A stretch of 64,000 nt of DNA from Rhodobacteraceae bacterium UBA6197 (GCA_002422085.1 DISZ01000019.1:124001-188000), one strand, 5' to 3'. Positions 9,099 to 18,646 are shown, counted from the first letter of the stretch. Notes: generated by a model not told the origin, from the sequence alone. Program-made: numbers and translations.

Positions 9099-10255
9099 CT
9101 GCACAGCCCTTCGATAAGCTGCTCCATGAAGGCCCAGCCTGCCTGAAACTGCGCCGTCGTCAAATATTCGTCGGCCTGATGCGCCTGCGCGATATCGCCG
9201 GGCCCGCAGACCACGGTTGACCAGCCACGCACCTGAAACTGACCTGCCTCGGTGCCATAGCTGACCACATGGCGCCCATTGTCGCCGGTCAGTCGGCGGA
9301 CAAGCGCCTCGGCGGCACCGTCGGTTTCGGGGCTCAACGGCGGCAAAGTGAAACGTTCTGTGACCTCGATCCCCGTGTCGGGATGAACGGCTTTCATTTC
9401 GGCTTCGACCTGCGCCACCTGTGCCATGAAGGCGGCACGCCAAGCCTCGGGGTCTTCGCCCGGCACGATGCGAAAATCGACGCCGAATTCGCAGTTGCCG
9501 GCGGTGATGTTATGCGCCGTGCCGCCCTTGATCTGGCCGCAATGCACCGTTGTCCAGGGTGGATTGAACCGGCCTGCCAGCGCCGAGGGCACCGCCGCCT
9601 GACCGCGCGCGTTCATCTCATTGACCCAACCCAGCAGCTTGGTGGCTTCGAGGATCGCATTCACCCCGGTGTGCATGATCGAGGAATGCACCTCGTGGCC
9701 GCGCATCCTGACCCAAAACGCCAGCCCGCCCTTGTGGCCGGTCACCGCCTGCATCATCGAGGGTTCGCCCACCACCACCGCGCTGGCGCGCGGCAGGCCG
9801 GTCATGGCCTCGATCAACGGGATGCAGCCGATGCAACCCAGTTCCTCGTCATGGCTAAGCGCGACCTGCAAGGGCCGCTTGACGCCCCGCTTCCTGGCCA
9901 GCACCAGCGCGGCAAGGGCCAGCGCGTCAAAGCCTTTCATGTCGCAGGTGCCACGCCCATAAAACCGGCCGTCACGCTCGCTCACCACCCAGGGGTCGCT
10001 GGTCCAGACCTGACCATCCACCGGCACCACATCGGTATGGCCCGACAACACCACCCCACCCGCGACACTCGGCCCGACATGAGCATAGAGGCTTGCCTTC
10101 GGCAGGGTCGGGTCGGGCACGCGCACCGCCTCGATGCCATTTTCGACCAGCCAGTTTTCAACCCAGTCGATCAGCGCGAGGTTGCTGTCGCGGCTGACGC
10201 TGGGAAAGTTGACAAGACGCTCCATCAGCATCCGGGCGGTTGCGAGGTCGGACAT
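9095..10255 (-). CDS. argE: Acetylornithine deacetylase-type M20 hydrolase
   Basis: Removes the acetyl (or other acyl) group from an alpha-N-acyl amino acid, classically N-acetylornithine in arginine synthesis. The 386-residue protein shows SGHTDVVPVDGQ (metal His and Asp, residues 71-82), RGTCDMKGF, the SHDEELGCIG glutamate pair, and a C-terminal GDIAQAHQADEY motif, all typical of ArgE. Rhodobacteraceae usually use the ArgJ cyclic route for arginine, so this copy, fused by overlapping codons to an FAD oxidase and next to a peptide importer, may serve catabolism of acylated amino acids instead. Symbol follows sequence family, not proven function. Confidence 0.82.
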   Translation of the reverse strand: MSDLATARMLMERLVNFPSVSRDSNLALIDWVENWLVENGIEAVRVPDPTLPKASLYAHVGPSVAGGVVLSGHTDVVPVDGQVWTSDPWVVSERDGRFYGRGTCDMKGFDALALAALVLARKRGVKRPLQVALSHDEELGCIGCIPLIEAMTGLPRASAVVVGEPSMMQAVTGHKGGLAFWVRMRGHEVHSSIMHTGVNAILEATKLLGWVNEMNARGQAAVPSALAGRFNPPWTTVHCGQIKGGTAHNITAGNCEFGVDFRIVPGEDPEAWRAAFMAQVAQVEAEMKAVHPDTGIEVTERFTLPPLSPETDGAAEALVRRLTGDNGRHVVSYGTEAGQFQVRGWSTVVCGPGDIAQAHQADEYLTTAQFQAGWAFMEQLIEGLCR

Positions 10256-10575
10256 GGCGTGTTTCCTTTTTGCGCGGCAGGCTGCGCTGCTCCGGCCGTG
10301 GGGTCAAGCCCCCCGCAATCGCGCACACCCAAGGGCCTGCCGCATGGTCGGCGGCGCCGTTGACGCGGTGCAGCTTCGGCATGGCTTTGGACCTGATGGC
10401 GGCCACCGCAGGGCAAACGCATAGATTGAACGTGGCACGGGCTGACGTGACGCAAGCAAGCAGAATCAAACTTGCGCGGGAGACAAAAATCTCTAACACT
10501 CGGTAACGCTAACACGCGAACCGGCCGATCCGGCACATATAAAAACACTAGATAACAAAGATCTGGGAGAGATTC
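10256..10575. other. Divergent intergenic region between argE-like gene and peptide importer
   Basis: About 320 bases without a gene. The part next to the importer is AT-richer than its surroundings (10500-10560, with CATATAAAAACACTAGATAAC) and probably holds its promoter. A GGGAGA ribosome site lies at 10565-10570. No convincing operator palindrome was found. Confidence 0.5.
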
Positions 10576-11595
10576 ATGCCCGATGGGGCGCTGCCCGTCC
10601 TCGAGGTCGAGGGCCTGAAAACCGTTTTCAGGACCCGCGGTGGCGAGGTTCACGCTGTCAATTCCGTCACCTTCGATCTGAAACCCGGCGAGCTGCTGGG
10701 CGTGGTCGGAGAATCAGGCTCCGGCAAGTCGGTCACGATGATGTCGTTGATCGGGCTTTTGCCGTCACCGCCAGCCGATGTGCGCGGCGGGCGGGTGATG
10801 TTTGACGGGGCCGATCTGTTGCACAGTTCGCCCGAACATCTGCGCGATGTGCGCGGCCGCGGTATCGGCTTTATCTTTCAGGACCCGATGACCTCGCTGA
10901 ACCCGGTGTTCACGGTCGGGTTTCAGCTGATGGAGCCACTGCGCCGCCATATGGGTATGAACAAGGCGTCTGCCCGCCTGCGCGCGAAAGAGCTGCTTGA
11001 ACTGGTCGGCATCCCCGATGCCGCGCGCCGTCTGGACGATTATCCGCACCAGTTTTCCGGCGGCATGCGTCAGCGCGTGATGATTGCCATTGCGCTGGCC
11101 TGCGACCCCAAGGTGCTGATCGCGGATGAGCCGACAACCGCGCTGGATGTGACGATTCAGGCGCAGATCCTTGAACTGGTGCGCGAATTGCGCAGCAAGC
11201 TGGGCATGGCGATCGTCTGGATCACGCATGATCTGGGGGTGATCGCGGGCATCGCCGACCGGGTGATGGTGATGTATGGCGGCCAGATCGTCGAACAGGC
11301 GCCGGTCAAGGAACTGTTCGCCCATCCGCGCCACCCCTATACCCGTGCGTTGCTGAAAACCGTGCCCTCGGTGCGCAGCGAACGCGCCGACAAGCTGAAC
11401 GTGATCGAGGGGCAACCGCCGATCCTGAAGGCCGCGCCCGCGGCCTGTGCCTTCCGCGCCCGCTGCACCTATGCCTTTGCCCGCTGCGGCGCCGAAAACC
11501 CGGCCCGTTTCGCCGTTGGTCCCGGCCATGACGCCGCCTGTTTTTGGGATTTCGACAAAGCCGAGGGAACCGACGGGGGCCAGCGCGATGCTTGA
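10576..11595 (+). CDS. Peptide ABC transporter ATP-binding protein, DppD/OppD type
   Basis: Energises import of peptides or related compounds at the cytoplasmic face of the inner membrane, as a partner of the DppF-type ATPase downstream. The 339-residue protein has Walker A GESGSGKS (around residue 42-49), the Q-loop FIFQDPMTSLNP, the signature FSGGMRQRVMIA and Walker B VLIADEPTTALD. The C-terminal oligopeptide/dipeptide extension carries the Cys-rich FRARCTYAFARC motif seen in this subfamily. GGGAGA precedes the ATG. It is first of five genes ordered ATPase, ATPase, binding protein, permease, permease. Confidence 0.93.
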   Translation: MPDGALPVLEVEGLKTVFRTRGGEVHAVNSVTFDLKPGELLGVVGESGSGKSVTMMSLIGLLPSPPADVRGGRVMFDGADLLHSSPEHLRDVRGRGIGFIFQDPMTSLNPVFTVGFQLMEPLRRHMGMNKASARLRAKELLELVGIPDAARRLDDYPHQFSGGMRQRVMIAIALACDPKVLIADEPTTALDVTIQAQILELVRELRSKLGMAIVWITHDLGVIAGIADRVMVMYGGQIVEQAPVKELFAHPRHPYTRALLKTVPSVRSERADKLNVIEGQPPILKAAPAACAFRARCTYAFARCGAENPARFAVGPGHDAACFWDFDKAEGTDGGQRDA

Positions 11596-12709
11596 CCGGA
11601 TCAAGGACGACACCGCCGTCGCCGCGCGCAACGTGCTGGTCGAGGTCGATCATCTGAAGATGTATTTCCCGATCACCGCGGGGATATTTCGCGCCAAGGT
11701 GGGCGACGTGAAGGCGGTCGATGACGTGACCTTCGACATCTATGAGGGCGAAACGCTGGGGCTGGTCGGCGAGTCGGGCTGCGGCAAATCTACCTGCGGG
11801 CGGGCGATCTTGCGGCTTTATGAACCGACGGCAGGGGCGGTGCGGATCAATGGCCGCGACGTCGCCAGCGCCAGCCAGGACCAGTTGCGCAAGATGCGCC
11901 CGGCAATGCAGATGGTGTTTCAGGACCCGCAAGCCAGCCTGAACCCGCGCATGACCCTTGCCGCGATCATCGGCGAGCCGCTGGACGAACACACCCGGCT
12001 GGCCAAGGCCGACAAGCTGGCCCGGATCTATGAGCTGATGGACCAGGTCGGGCTGAACCGCAATTTCGCCAACCGCTACCCGCATGAATTTTCCGGCGGC
12101 CAGCGGCAACGGATCGGCATTGCCCGCGCGCTGGCACTGAACCCCAAGTTCATCGTTTGCGACGAGCCGATCGCGGCACTTGACGTCTCGATCCAGGCAC
12201 AGGTCGTGAACCTGCTTGAGGAATTGCAGGACCGGCTGGGCCTGACCTATCTGTTCATCAGCCACGATCTGTCGATGGTGCGCCATATCGCGGACCGGGT
12301 TGCGGTGATGTATCTGGGCCGGATCGTCGAATTGGCTCCGCGCGAGGCGCTGTTTGCCGAGCCACTGCACCCTTATACGCAGGCGCTGCTGTCGGCCGTG
12401 CCCGAACCCGACCCGAACCAGGAAATCAACCGGCGCCGGATCATCCTGACGGGCGACGTTCCCTCGCCTGCGAACCCGCCCAAGGGTTGCAATTTCTGCA
12501 CCCGCTGCCCGGCGGTCATGCCGATTTGCCGCCAGGACGAACCGACCTACCAAGAGGTTGCGCCAGGCCGTTTCGTGGCCTGCCACCATTACGCCAATAC
12601 CACAATGACCGCCGGACTAACGGCGGCAGCCGAGGCCTCAGGCCAGAACGCATCGGGCACCAAAACACCAACGGTCCCAAAGGGCCAGGGAATCCAACAA
12701 GGAGACTGA
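11588..12709 (+). CDS. Peptide ABC transporter ATP-binding protein, DppF/OppF type
   Basis: Second ATPase of the importer. The 373-residue protein shows Walker A GESGCGKST, Q-loop MVFQDPQASLNPRM, signature FSGGQRQRIGIARAL, Walker B FIVCDEPIAALD and the C-terminal cysteine motif NFCTRCPAVMPIC. The ATG at 11588 overlaps the stop of the preceding ATPase by eight bases, and the ABC domain begins within 20 residues of it; a 47-codon upstream extension of the frame is only the shadow of the previous gene. The stop is followed directly by the ribosome site of the binding protein. Confidence 0.93.
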   Translation: MLDRIKDDTAVAARNVLVEVDHLKMYFPITAGIFRAKVGDVKAVDDVTFDIYEGETLGLVGESGCGKSTCGRAILRLYEPTAGAVRINGRDVASASQDQLRKMRPAMQMVFQDPQASLNPRMTLAAIIGEPLDEHTRLAKADKLARIYELMDQVGLNRNFANRYPHEFSGGQRQRIGIARALALNPKFIVCDEPIAALDVSIQAQVVNLLEELQDRLGLTYLFISHDLSMVRHIADRVAVMYLGRIVELAPREALFAEPLHPYTQALLSAVPEPDPNQEINRRRIILTGDVPSPANPPKGCNFCTRCPAVMPICRQDEPTYQEVAPGRFVACHHYANTTMTAGLTAAAEASGQNASGTKTPTVPKGQGIQQGD

Positions 12710-12710
12710 C

Positions 12711-14414
12711 ATGAAACTGAAAACCGCCCTTCTGGGTGCGGCCGCGAGCCTTGCGTTTGCCCCCGCAGCCTTTGCCGAGCGCGGCTCTGACGGGGATGTG
12801 AAAATCATCTACTCGCAGGCTGTCTCGACGATGAACGCCTATCTGTCCTCGGGCACCAAGGACGTCGAAGTTGGCAGCCTCGTGCTGGAGCCGCTGGCCG
12901 GTTTCAACGAAAAAGGCGAGGTCATCCCGCGGCTTGTGACCGAAGTCCCAAGCCTTGAAAACGGTGGCATTTCCGAAGACCTCAAGACCATCACCTGGAA
13001 ACTGATCCCCGGCCTGCTGTGGTCCGACGGCACTCCGGTGACGGCCAATGACGCGGTGTTCACCGCCAGCTACTGCATGGACCCGGCCGGCGGTTGTGCG
13101 CAGCTGGCGCGCTATGAGGGCGTGGAAAAGGTCGAGGCGGTCGATGACATGACCGTCAAGGTGACCTTTGCCGAGGCCAAACCGAACCCGTTCCAGGCTT
13201 TCGTCGGCGCCACCTCGCCGCTGCTTCAGGCCGCGCAATTCGCCAATTGCCTTGGCGCCGCGGCCTCGACCTGCACCGAGCAGAACTTCAAGCCGATCGG
13301 CACCGGGCCGTTCCGTGTGACCGAATTCCGCACCAATGACGTGGTGCAACTGGAAGCCAACCCGAACTACCGTGACCCGGCGAAACCGGCCTTTGCGACC
13401 GCGATGGTCAAGGGCGGCGGCGATGCCACGGCGGCGGCGCGTTCGGTCATGGAGACCGGCGAATTCGACTATGCCTGGAACACCCAGATCGCGCCAGAAA
13501 TTCAGGCGACGATGGAATCCGGCGGCAAGGGCACCTTCGTGAACGCCTTCGGCACGCTGGTCGAGCGGATCGAAATGAACATGACCGATCCGTCCTCGTC
13601 GCTGCCGGAAGGCGAGCGCGCGACCACCAAGCATCCGCACCCGATCCTGTCGGATATCCGCGTGCGCAAGGCGCTGTCGATGGCGATCGACCGTGAAACC
13701 CTGGTCGAGATCGGCTATGGCGCCGCCGGCCGCGCGACCTGCAATCTGGTGCCCGCGCCGGAAATCTATGCCTCGGACAACACCGACTGTCTGGTGCAAG
13801 ACGTCGAGGGTGCCAAGGCGCTGCTGGCCGAAGCGGGCTGGGCCGACAGCGACGGCGACGGCATTCTTGACAAGGACGGCATGAAGCTGAGCCTGCTTTA
13901 CCAGACCTCGGTCAACGCGATCCGTCAGGACTTTCAGTCAATCATCAAGCAGTGGTGGAACGACATCGGCGTTGAAGTCGAGCTGAAAACCGTTGACGGT
14001 TCGGTGTTCTTCGGTGGTGATGCGGGCTCGCCCGACACGTTCCAGAAGTTTTATGCCGACGTCGAAATGTATGCCAACAACTTCGACGGCACCGACCCCG
14101 AGCCCTACCTTGCGCAATACACCTGTTCGAAGGCGCCAAGCCCGGAAACCCAGTGGCAGGGCGAAAACGTCAACCGTTTCTGCGACCCGGCCTATGACGC
14201 GATGGTCGTGGAACTGGGCAAGACCCAGGATCTGGAAAAGCGCACGGCGCTGGCCAAGAAAATGAACGACATGCTGACCAAAGACAGCTATGTCGTCGTG
14301 CCGCTGGTCGACCGTGGCCGTCTGTCGGCCCACGCCAACAGCCTTGGGGGCGTGATCCTGAACACCTGGGACAGCGAACTGTGGAATGCCTCGGACTGGT
14401 ATCGCATGAAGTGA
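12711..14414 (+). CDS. Peptide ABC transporter substrate-binding protein, family 5
   Basis: Periplasmic receptor that delivers the substrate to the two permeases. The 567-residue protein has a signal peptide (KLKTALLGAAASLAFAPAAFA, likely cut after residue 22). The mature part has the SBP family 5 pattern: VLEPLAGFNEKGEVIPRLVTE, TITWKLIPGLLWSDGTPVTANDA, and IRVRKALSMAIDRETLV. It contains several Cys residues in the mature chain, which could form disulfides in the periplasm. AAGGAG lies seven bases before the ATG. Substrate cannot be read from sequence; family 5 includes receptors for peptides, opines, glutathione and nickel. The neighbouring deacylases favour peptides or acylated amino acids. 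Confidence 0.92.
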   Translation: MKLKTALLGAAASLAFAPAAFAERGSDGDVKIIYSQAVSTMNAYLSSGTKDVEVGSLVLEPLAGFNEKGEVIPRLVTEVPSLENGGISEDLKTITWKLIPGLLWSDGTPVTANDAVFTASYCMDPAGGCAQLARYEGVEKVEAVDDMTVKVTFAEAKPNPFQAFVGATSPLLQAAQFANCLGAAASTCTEQNFKPIGTGPFRVTEFRTNDVVQLEANPNYRDPAKPAFATAMVKGGGDATAAARSVMETGEFDYAWNTQIAPEIQATMESGGKGTFVNAFGTLVERIEMNMTDPSSSLPEGERATTKHPHPILSDIRVRKALSMAIDRETLVEIGYGAAGRATCNLVPAPEIYASDNTDCLVQDVEGAKALLAEAGWADSDGDGILDKDGMKLSLLYQTSVNAIRQDFQSIIKQWWNDIGVEVELKTVDGSVFFGGDAGSPDTFQKFYADVEMYANNFDGTDPEPYLAQYTCSKAPSPETQWQGENVNRFCDPAYDAMVVELGKTQDLEKRTALAKKMNDMLTKDSYVVVPLVDRGRLSAHANSLGGVILNTWDSELWNASDWYRMK

Positions 14415-14472
14415 TCTGACCGTCGGTCAGACCGGGGCGGCGCATCATCGGGTAACGATGATGCGCCGCCCC
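14415..14472 (+). terminator. Tandem hairpins after the binding-protein gene (mRNA stabiliser or partial terminator)
   Basis: A 7-bp stem TCTGACC/GGTCAGA (14415-14431) is followed by a perfect 17-bp GC-rich stem (arms 14434-14450 and 14456-14472, loop GGTAA). A pyrimidine-rich run CTTCCCCCTTTCC follows but no true T-run. Such structures after the receptor gene of ABC operons commonly protect the upstream message or reduce read-through, giving more receptor than permease; here that is inference from position. Confidence 0.8.
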
Positions 14473-14513
14473 TTCCCCCTTTCCTTACGCCCTACTTCTG
14501 ATCCGAGGCGCCG

Positions 14514-15521
14514 ATGTTCAGCTACACACTCCGCAGGTTACTGATCGCAGTGCCGACGCTTTTGATCATCAGTCTGGTGATTTTCCTGTTGCTCGAGGCC
14601 GCCCCCGGCGACCCATTGGGCGAGGTTCCCCTGACCGTCCCGCCCGAGGTCAAGGAAAAGATGCGCGCGGCGCTGGGTTTGGACAGTGCCTGGTATGTGC
14701 GCTACGGGCTTTGGCTGAAACAGTTTTTCTGGGTCGAGCCGATGCATTTGATCGACGCGCTGTTTGGCACCCATATGGGTGACGGCATGCAGCGGGTGAT
14801 TTCGTTCCAGTCGCGTCAGCCGGTGATGGACATCATCGCCGAGCGCATACCGCAAACGCTGACCGTGGTCGGCATGGCCTATCTGATCGGCGTGTCGATC
14901 GCGCTGCCGATCGGGATCATCTCGGCCTATCGGCAGTATTCGTGGTTCGACCAGCTTGGCACCTTCGTGGCAATGATCGGCTTTTCGGTGCCCACCTTCT
15001 TTACCGGCGTGGTGCTGATCATCGTCTTCGCGGTCAAGCTGCAGTGGTTTCCCTCGGTCTATGACACCACATTGCAGATCACCGACTGGGCCAGCTTCAA
15101 GGCGCAGGTGCGCCAGATGGTGATGCCGGTCACGGTGCTGGCGCTTTACAACGCCGCCCAGATCAGCCGCTTCATGCGCGCCTCGATGCTGGACAACCTT
15201 GGTCAGGACTATGTCCGCACCGCCCGCGCCAAGGGGTTGACCGAAAAGGTTGTGGTGCTGGTCCATGTGCTGCGCAATTCGTTGATCCCGGTGATTACCG
15301 TGATTGCGCTGGGCGTGCCGCAGATCTTTGGCGGCGCGATCATCACCGAACAGGTGTTCAAGGTGAACGGGCTGGGGCAACAGCTGATTTCGTCGATCCA
15401 TTCGAACGACATGCCGATGGTGATGACGCTGACCTTCATCTTTGCGATCCTGATCGTGTTATTCAATCTGATTGCCGACCTTCTCTACGGCATCCTGGAC
15501 CCGAGGATCCGCTATGACTGA
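14514..15521 (+). CDS. Peptide ABC transporter permease, DppB type
   Basis: Inner-membrane channel subunit. The 335-residue protein starts with the typical MFSYTLRRLLIAVPTLLIIS segment, has six predicted membrane segments, and carries the EAA-loop motif YVRTARAKGLTEKVVVLVHVLRNSLIPVI that contacts the ATPases. It is separated from the receptor gene by a strong hairpin and overlaps the next permease by eight bases. Confidence 0.93.
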   Translation: MFSYTLRRLLIAVPTLLIISLVIFLLLEAAPGDPLGEVPLTVPPEVKEKMRAALGLDSAWYVRYGLWLKQFFWVEPMHLIDALFGTHMGDGMQRVISFQSRQPVMDIIAERIPQTLTVVGMAYLIGVSIALPIGIISAYRQYSWFDQLGTFVAMIGFSVPTFFTGVVLIIVFAVKLQWFPSVYDTTLQITDWASFKAQVRQMVMPVTVLALYNAAQISRFMRASMLDNLGQDYVRTARAKGLTEKVVVLVHVLRNSLIPVITVIALGVPQIFGGAIITEQVFKVNGLGQQLISSIHSNDMPMVMTLTFIFAILIVLFNLIADLLYGILDPRIRYD

Positions 15522-16449
15522 TACCGCCCCGCTGAAAAACCCGCAGTTTCAAGCCGAGGCCGCCGCCCGCCCACCGCGTTCGCAGTGGTGGGATGTCTGG
15601 GACCAGTTCAAGACCCACAAGGGTGCCATCGTCGGCTTGACGGTGTTCATGCTGATCCTCGTGTTGATCCTGATCGGGCCGTTTCTGTGGCGCGTTGATC
15701 CGGGTTTCGTGGAACTGAGAATGCGCAACAAGGGCTTTTCCGGCGCGCATCCTTTGGGCACTGACCAGTTGGGCCGCGATATGCTGGCGCGGGTCATGGC
15801 GGGGGGCAAGGTCTCGATCTCGGTCGGACTGACGGCGATGTCGCTGTCGATCCTGCTGGGCACCACGATCGGGGTGCTGGCGGGGTATTTCCGGCGCCTC
15901 GAAGGGCCGCTTATGCGGCTGACCGACCTGTTTCTGGCGCTGCCGCTGCTACCGCTGTTGTTGCTGATGGTGACGCTGTTTCGCGAACCGCTGTCCAAAT
16001 CCTTCGGCCCCGAAAGCGGGATCTTCTTGCTGATCGTCTGTGCGATCGGCGCGACCTCGTGGATGCAGACCGCGCGGATCGTGCGCGGCGAGGTGCTGGC
16101 GCTGAAGGAACGCGAATTCGTTCTGGCGGCGCGCTCGATCGGGACACCGTCGCGGCGGATGATTACCCGGCATGTGTTGCCCAACGTGCTAAGCCCGATC
16201 ATGGTTTCAGCGACGCTGGGGATTGCCAGCGCCATCATCACCGAAAGCGCGCTATCGTTTCTGGGGCTTGGCTTTCCACCGGATTTCCCGACATGGGGGC
16301 GACTGCTGTTTGACGCGATCGACCAGATGCAGCTTTATCCGTGGCGGGTGATCCTGCCCGGCGTGGCGATTTCGCTGACGGTGCTCAGCGTGAACTACAT
16401 CGGCGACGGGCTTCGCGACGCGCTTGATCCGCGGATCCGCGGTCGCTAG
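15514..16449 (+). CDS. Peptide ABC transporter permease, DppC type
   Basis: Second channel subunit, 311 residues. It shows a cytoplasmic N-terminus, a first membrane helix near residues 42-62, the HPLGTDQLGRDMLARVMAGG motif of DppC proteins, and the EAA loop FVLAARSIGTPSRRMITRHVLPNVLSPI. The start at 15514 overlaps the stop of the previous permease (ATGACTGA), which is usual for this pair. The frame is open upstream but only over the end of dppB. Confidence 0.93.
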   Translation: MTDTAPLKNPQFQAEAAARPPRSQWWDVWDQFKTHKGAIVGLTVFMLILVLILIGPFLWRVDPGFVELRMRNKGFSGAHPLGTDQLGRDMLARVMAGGKVSISVGLTAMSLSILLGTTIGVLAGYFRRLEGPLMRLTDLFLALPLLPLLLLMVTLFREPLSKSFGPESGIFLLIVCAIGATSWMQTARIVRGEVLALKEREFVLAARSIGTPSRRMITRHVLPNVLSPIMVSATLGIASAIITESALSFLGLGFPPDFPTWGRLLFDAIDQMQLYPWRVILPGVAISLTVLSVNYIGDGLRDALDPRIRGR

Positions 16450-16530
16450 GGGCACCCCTCAGCGGGCGGCACCGGGGCGGCGGCCCTGCGCGTGACGGCA
16501 GGCCCCATGCCTGCCGGCGATATGCCCGCC

Positions 16531-16598
16531 CGCCCAAGGACCAGCCGCCATACTGTCAGTCGGCATATGATTATGCGCCCAAAGACCAGCCGCCATAC
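16531..16598. repeat. Imperfect 23-base direct repeat between importer operons
   Basis: Two copies (16531-16553 and 16576-16598) of a sequence starting CGCCCAA and ending GCCGCCATAC differ at one base and lie 45 bases apart, in the roughly 200-base gap between converging ends of the peptide importer and ugpC. No gene is supported here. Function unknown. Confidence 0.6.
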
Positions 16599-16645
16599 GG
16601 CTGGCCCAAAGGGCGCTGGCGTTCTTCGCGCCCGGCCTGTTGCGC

Positions 16646-17782
16646 CTAGACCGCCTCCCCGATCCGCCGGCCGCTGGTGTCGTCAAAAAGATGCAGCGCG
16701 CTCAGATCCAGCGACACGCGGATCCGGTCGCCCTGGCGCGCGGCGGTATTGCCGGGCAAGCGCACCACGAAGCCCTCGTCGGGGTGGTCCGAGCCGCCGG
16801 GGAACAGGCAATGGGCATAGGCGTCGGCACCCAGCGTTTCGACCGCGAAAACCTCTAGCGTCAGCGCTGGCGCCTCGGGCATCCCGGATTCGGAGGCTTG
16901 GGCCTCGGGCGCCCCGCTGTCAGGCGACTGGGCCTGCAGATGCTCGGGGCGCACGCCAAAGCGCAGCGCGCTGCCCACCGCTGGCAGCGCCAGCCCCGGC
17001 AGGGCCAGAACCGTGCCTCCGGGCAGAACCACGCCGCCCTCGGCCACCGTGACCGGCACCAGATTCATCGCCGGAGAGCCGATGAACCCCGCCACGAACG
17101 TGCTGGCGGGGCGTTCATAGATCGCCATCGGCGTGTCGATCTGTTCGGCCCGGCCGGCGTTCATCACGATCAGCCGGTCGGCAAGGGTCATCGCCTCGAC
17201 CTGATCGTGGGTGACATACAGCGAGGTCGTCCCGACCGAGCGTTGCAACTGCTTGATCTGAAGCCGCATCTGCACCCTGAGTTTGGCATCCAGATTGGAC
17301 AGCGGCTCATCCAGCAAGAACGCCGCCGGGTCGCGCACCAGCGCCCGTCCCATCGCAACGCGCTGGCGTTGCCCACCCGACAGGGCGCGGGGCTTGCGGT
17401 CAAGGTAGGGGGCCAGTTCCAGCATCTTGGCGGCGCGGGCCACGCGGGCGGCGATCTCGGGCTTTGCCATGCCCGAAATCTTCAGCCCGTAGGCCATGTT
17501 TTCGCGCACGCTCATATGCGGGTAAAGCGCGTAGTTCTGAAACACCATCGCGATGTCGCGGGCGCGGGGTTCAAGGTCATTGACCACCCGCCCATCAATC
17601 GAGATCGTGCCCTTGGTGATCACCTCAAGCCCCGCGACCATCCGCAACAGCGTCGATTTTCCACAGCCCGAGGGGCCGACGATGACCACGAACTCGCCGT
17701 CGTCAACGTCGATGCTGACCCCATGGATCACCTCGGTCGCGCCATAGCTCTTGCGCACATCCTTCAGCGAAATCCGCGCCAT
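16646..17782 (-). CDS. ugpC: sn-glycerol-3-phosphate ABC transporter ATP-binding protein
   Basis: ATPase of the glycerol-3-phosphate importer. The 378-residue protein of the MalK/UgpC group has Walker A GPSGCGKST (around residues 37-45), MVFQNYALYPHMSV, signature LSGGQRQRVAMGRAL and Walker B AFLLDEPLSNLDAKLR, followed by a C-terminal TOBE/OB regulatory domain from about residue 240 (PAMNLVPV, then FGVRPEHL). It contains a short low-complexity insertion (PDSGAPEAQASESGMPEAP) in the OB domain. Last of ugpB-A-E-C; it follows ugpE directly with no gap. Confidence 0.93.
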   Translation of the reverse strand: MARISLKDVRKSYGATEVIHGVSIDVDDGEFVVIVGPSGCGKSTLLRMVAGLEVITKGTISIDGRVVNDLEPRARDIAMVFQNYALYPHMSVRENMAYGLKISGMAKPEIAARVARAAKMLELAPYLDRKPRALSGGQRQRVAMGRALVRDPAAFLLDEPLSNLDAKLRVQMRLQIKQLQRSVGTTSLYVTHDQVEAMTLADRLIVMNAGRAEQIDTPMAIYERPASTFVAGFIGSPAMNLVPVTVAEGGVVLPGGTVLALPGLALPAVGSALRFGVRPEHLQAQSPDSGAPEAQASESGMPEAPALTLEVFAVETLGADAYAHCLFPGGSDHPDEGFVVRLPGNTAARQGDRIRVSLDLSALHLFDDTSGRRIGEAV

Positions 17783-18646
17783 CTATTTCTCCGTTTCCAC
17801 AAGGCCTTTGACGAACCAGCGCTGCATCAGCACCACCACCAGAATCGGCGGCAAGATCGCCAGAATCGAGGTCACCATCACCAGATTCCACGGCGTATCG
17901 GCATCGGCAAAAGAGATCATCTTGCGCAGCGCAATGACGATCGTGTTCATCGAGTTCGAATTGGTAATCAGCAGCGGCCACAGATACTGCGTCCAGCCAT
18001 AGATGAACAAGATCACGAACAGCGCCGCGATATTGGTCAGCGACAGCGGCAACAGGATGTCGCGGAAAAACCGCCAGGGGCCGGCACCATCGACACGCGC
18101 GGCCTCGAGCAGCTCATTCGGGATGGTCATGAAGAACTGGCGAAACAGCAGCGTCGCCGTGGCCGAGGCGATCAGCGGCAGGATCAACCCGGCATAGGTG
18201 TCGATCAGGTGCAGTTCGACCATCACCTTGTAGGTCGGCAGAATCCGCACCTCGACCGGCAGCATCAGCGTGATGAAGATCAGCCAGAAACAGGCCATCC
18301 GCAGCGGAAACCGAAAGAACACAATCGCATAAGCCGACGCCATCGAGATGATGATCTTGCCCACCGCGATGCCCAGCGCGACCACCGTGGTGTTCCACAA
18401 GAGCCGCCCCACGCCAACGCCGCCAATTCTGCCGACACCGCCAAAGATCGCCTCGGCATAGTTTGCCGGGCCCTCGGGGCCGGGCAGCAGCGGCAAGGGC
18501 GGGCGCAGGATGGTCTGCACCGTATGGGTCGAGGCGACGAAGACGTAGTAGATCGGAAAGACCACCACGATCACCCCCAGCACCAGCAGGAAATGCCCCA
18601 TCAGCCGGGATCGAAGGCTTGTGCCGATCATCGCGCCGTCAGCCAT
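17783..18646 (-). CDS. ugpE: sn-glycerol-3-phosphate ABC transporter permease UgpE
   Basis: Inner-membrane permease, 287 residues, six predicted membrane segments. It shows the MalG-type EAA loop ELLEAARVDGAGPWRFFRDILLPLS. The ATG at 18646 overlaps the ugpA stop by eight bases and has GGCGGG upstream; an in-frame ATG 21 bases earlier is less likely. Order and spacing with ugpA and ugpC define the operon. Confidence 0.92.
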   Translation of the reverse strand: MADGAMIGTSLRSRLMGHFLLVLGVIVVVFPIYYVFVASTHTVQTILRPPLPLLPGPEGPANYAEAIFGGVGRIGGVGVGRLLWNTTVVALGIAVGKIIISMASAYAIVFFRFPLRMACFWLIFITLMLPVEVRILPTYKVMVELHLIDTYAGLILPLIASATATLLFRQFFMTIPNELLEAARVDGAGPWRFFRDILLPLSLTNIAALFVILFIYGWTQYLWPLLITNSNSMNTIVIALRKMISFADADTPWNLVMVTSILAILPPILVVVLMQRWFVKGLVETEK

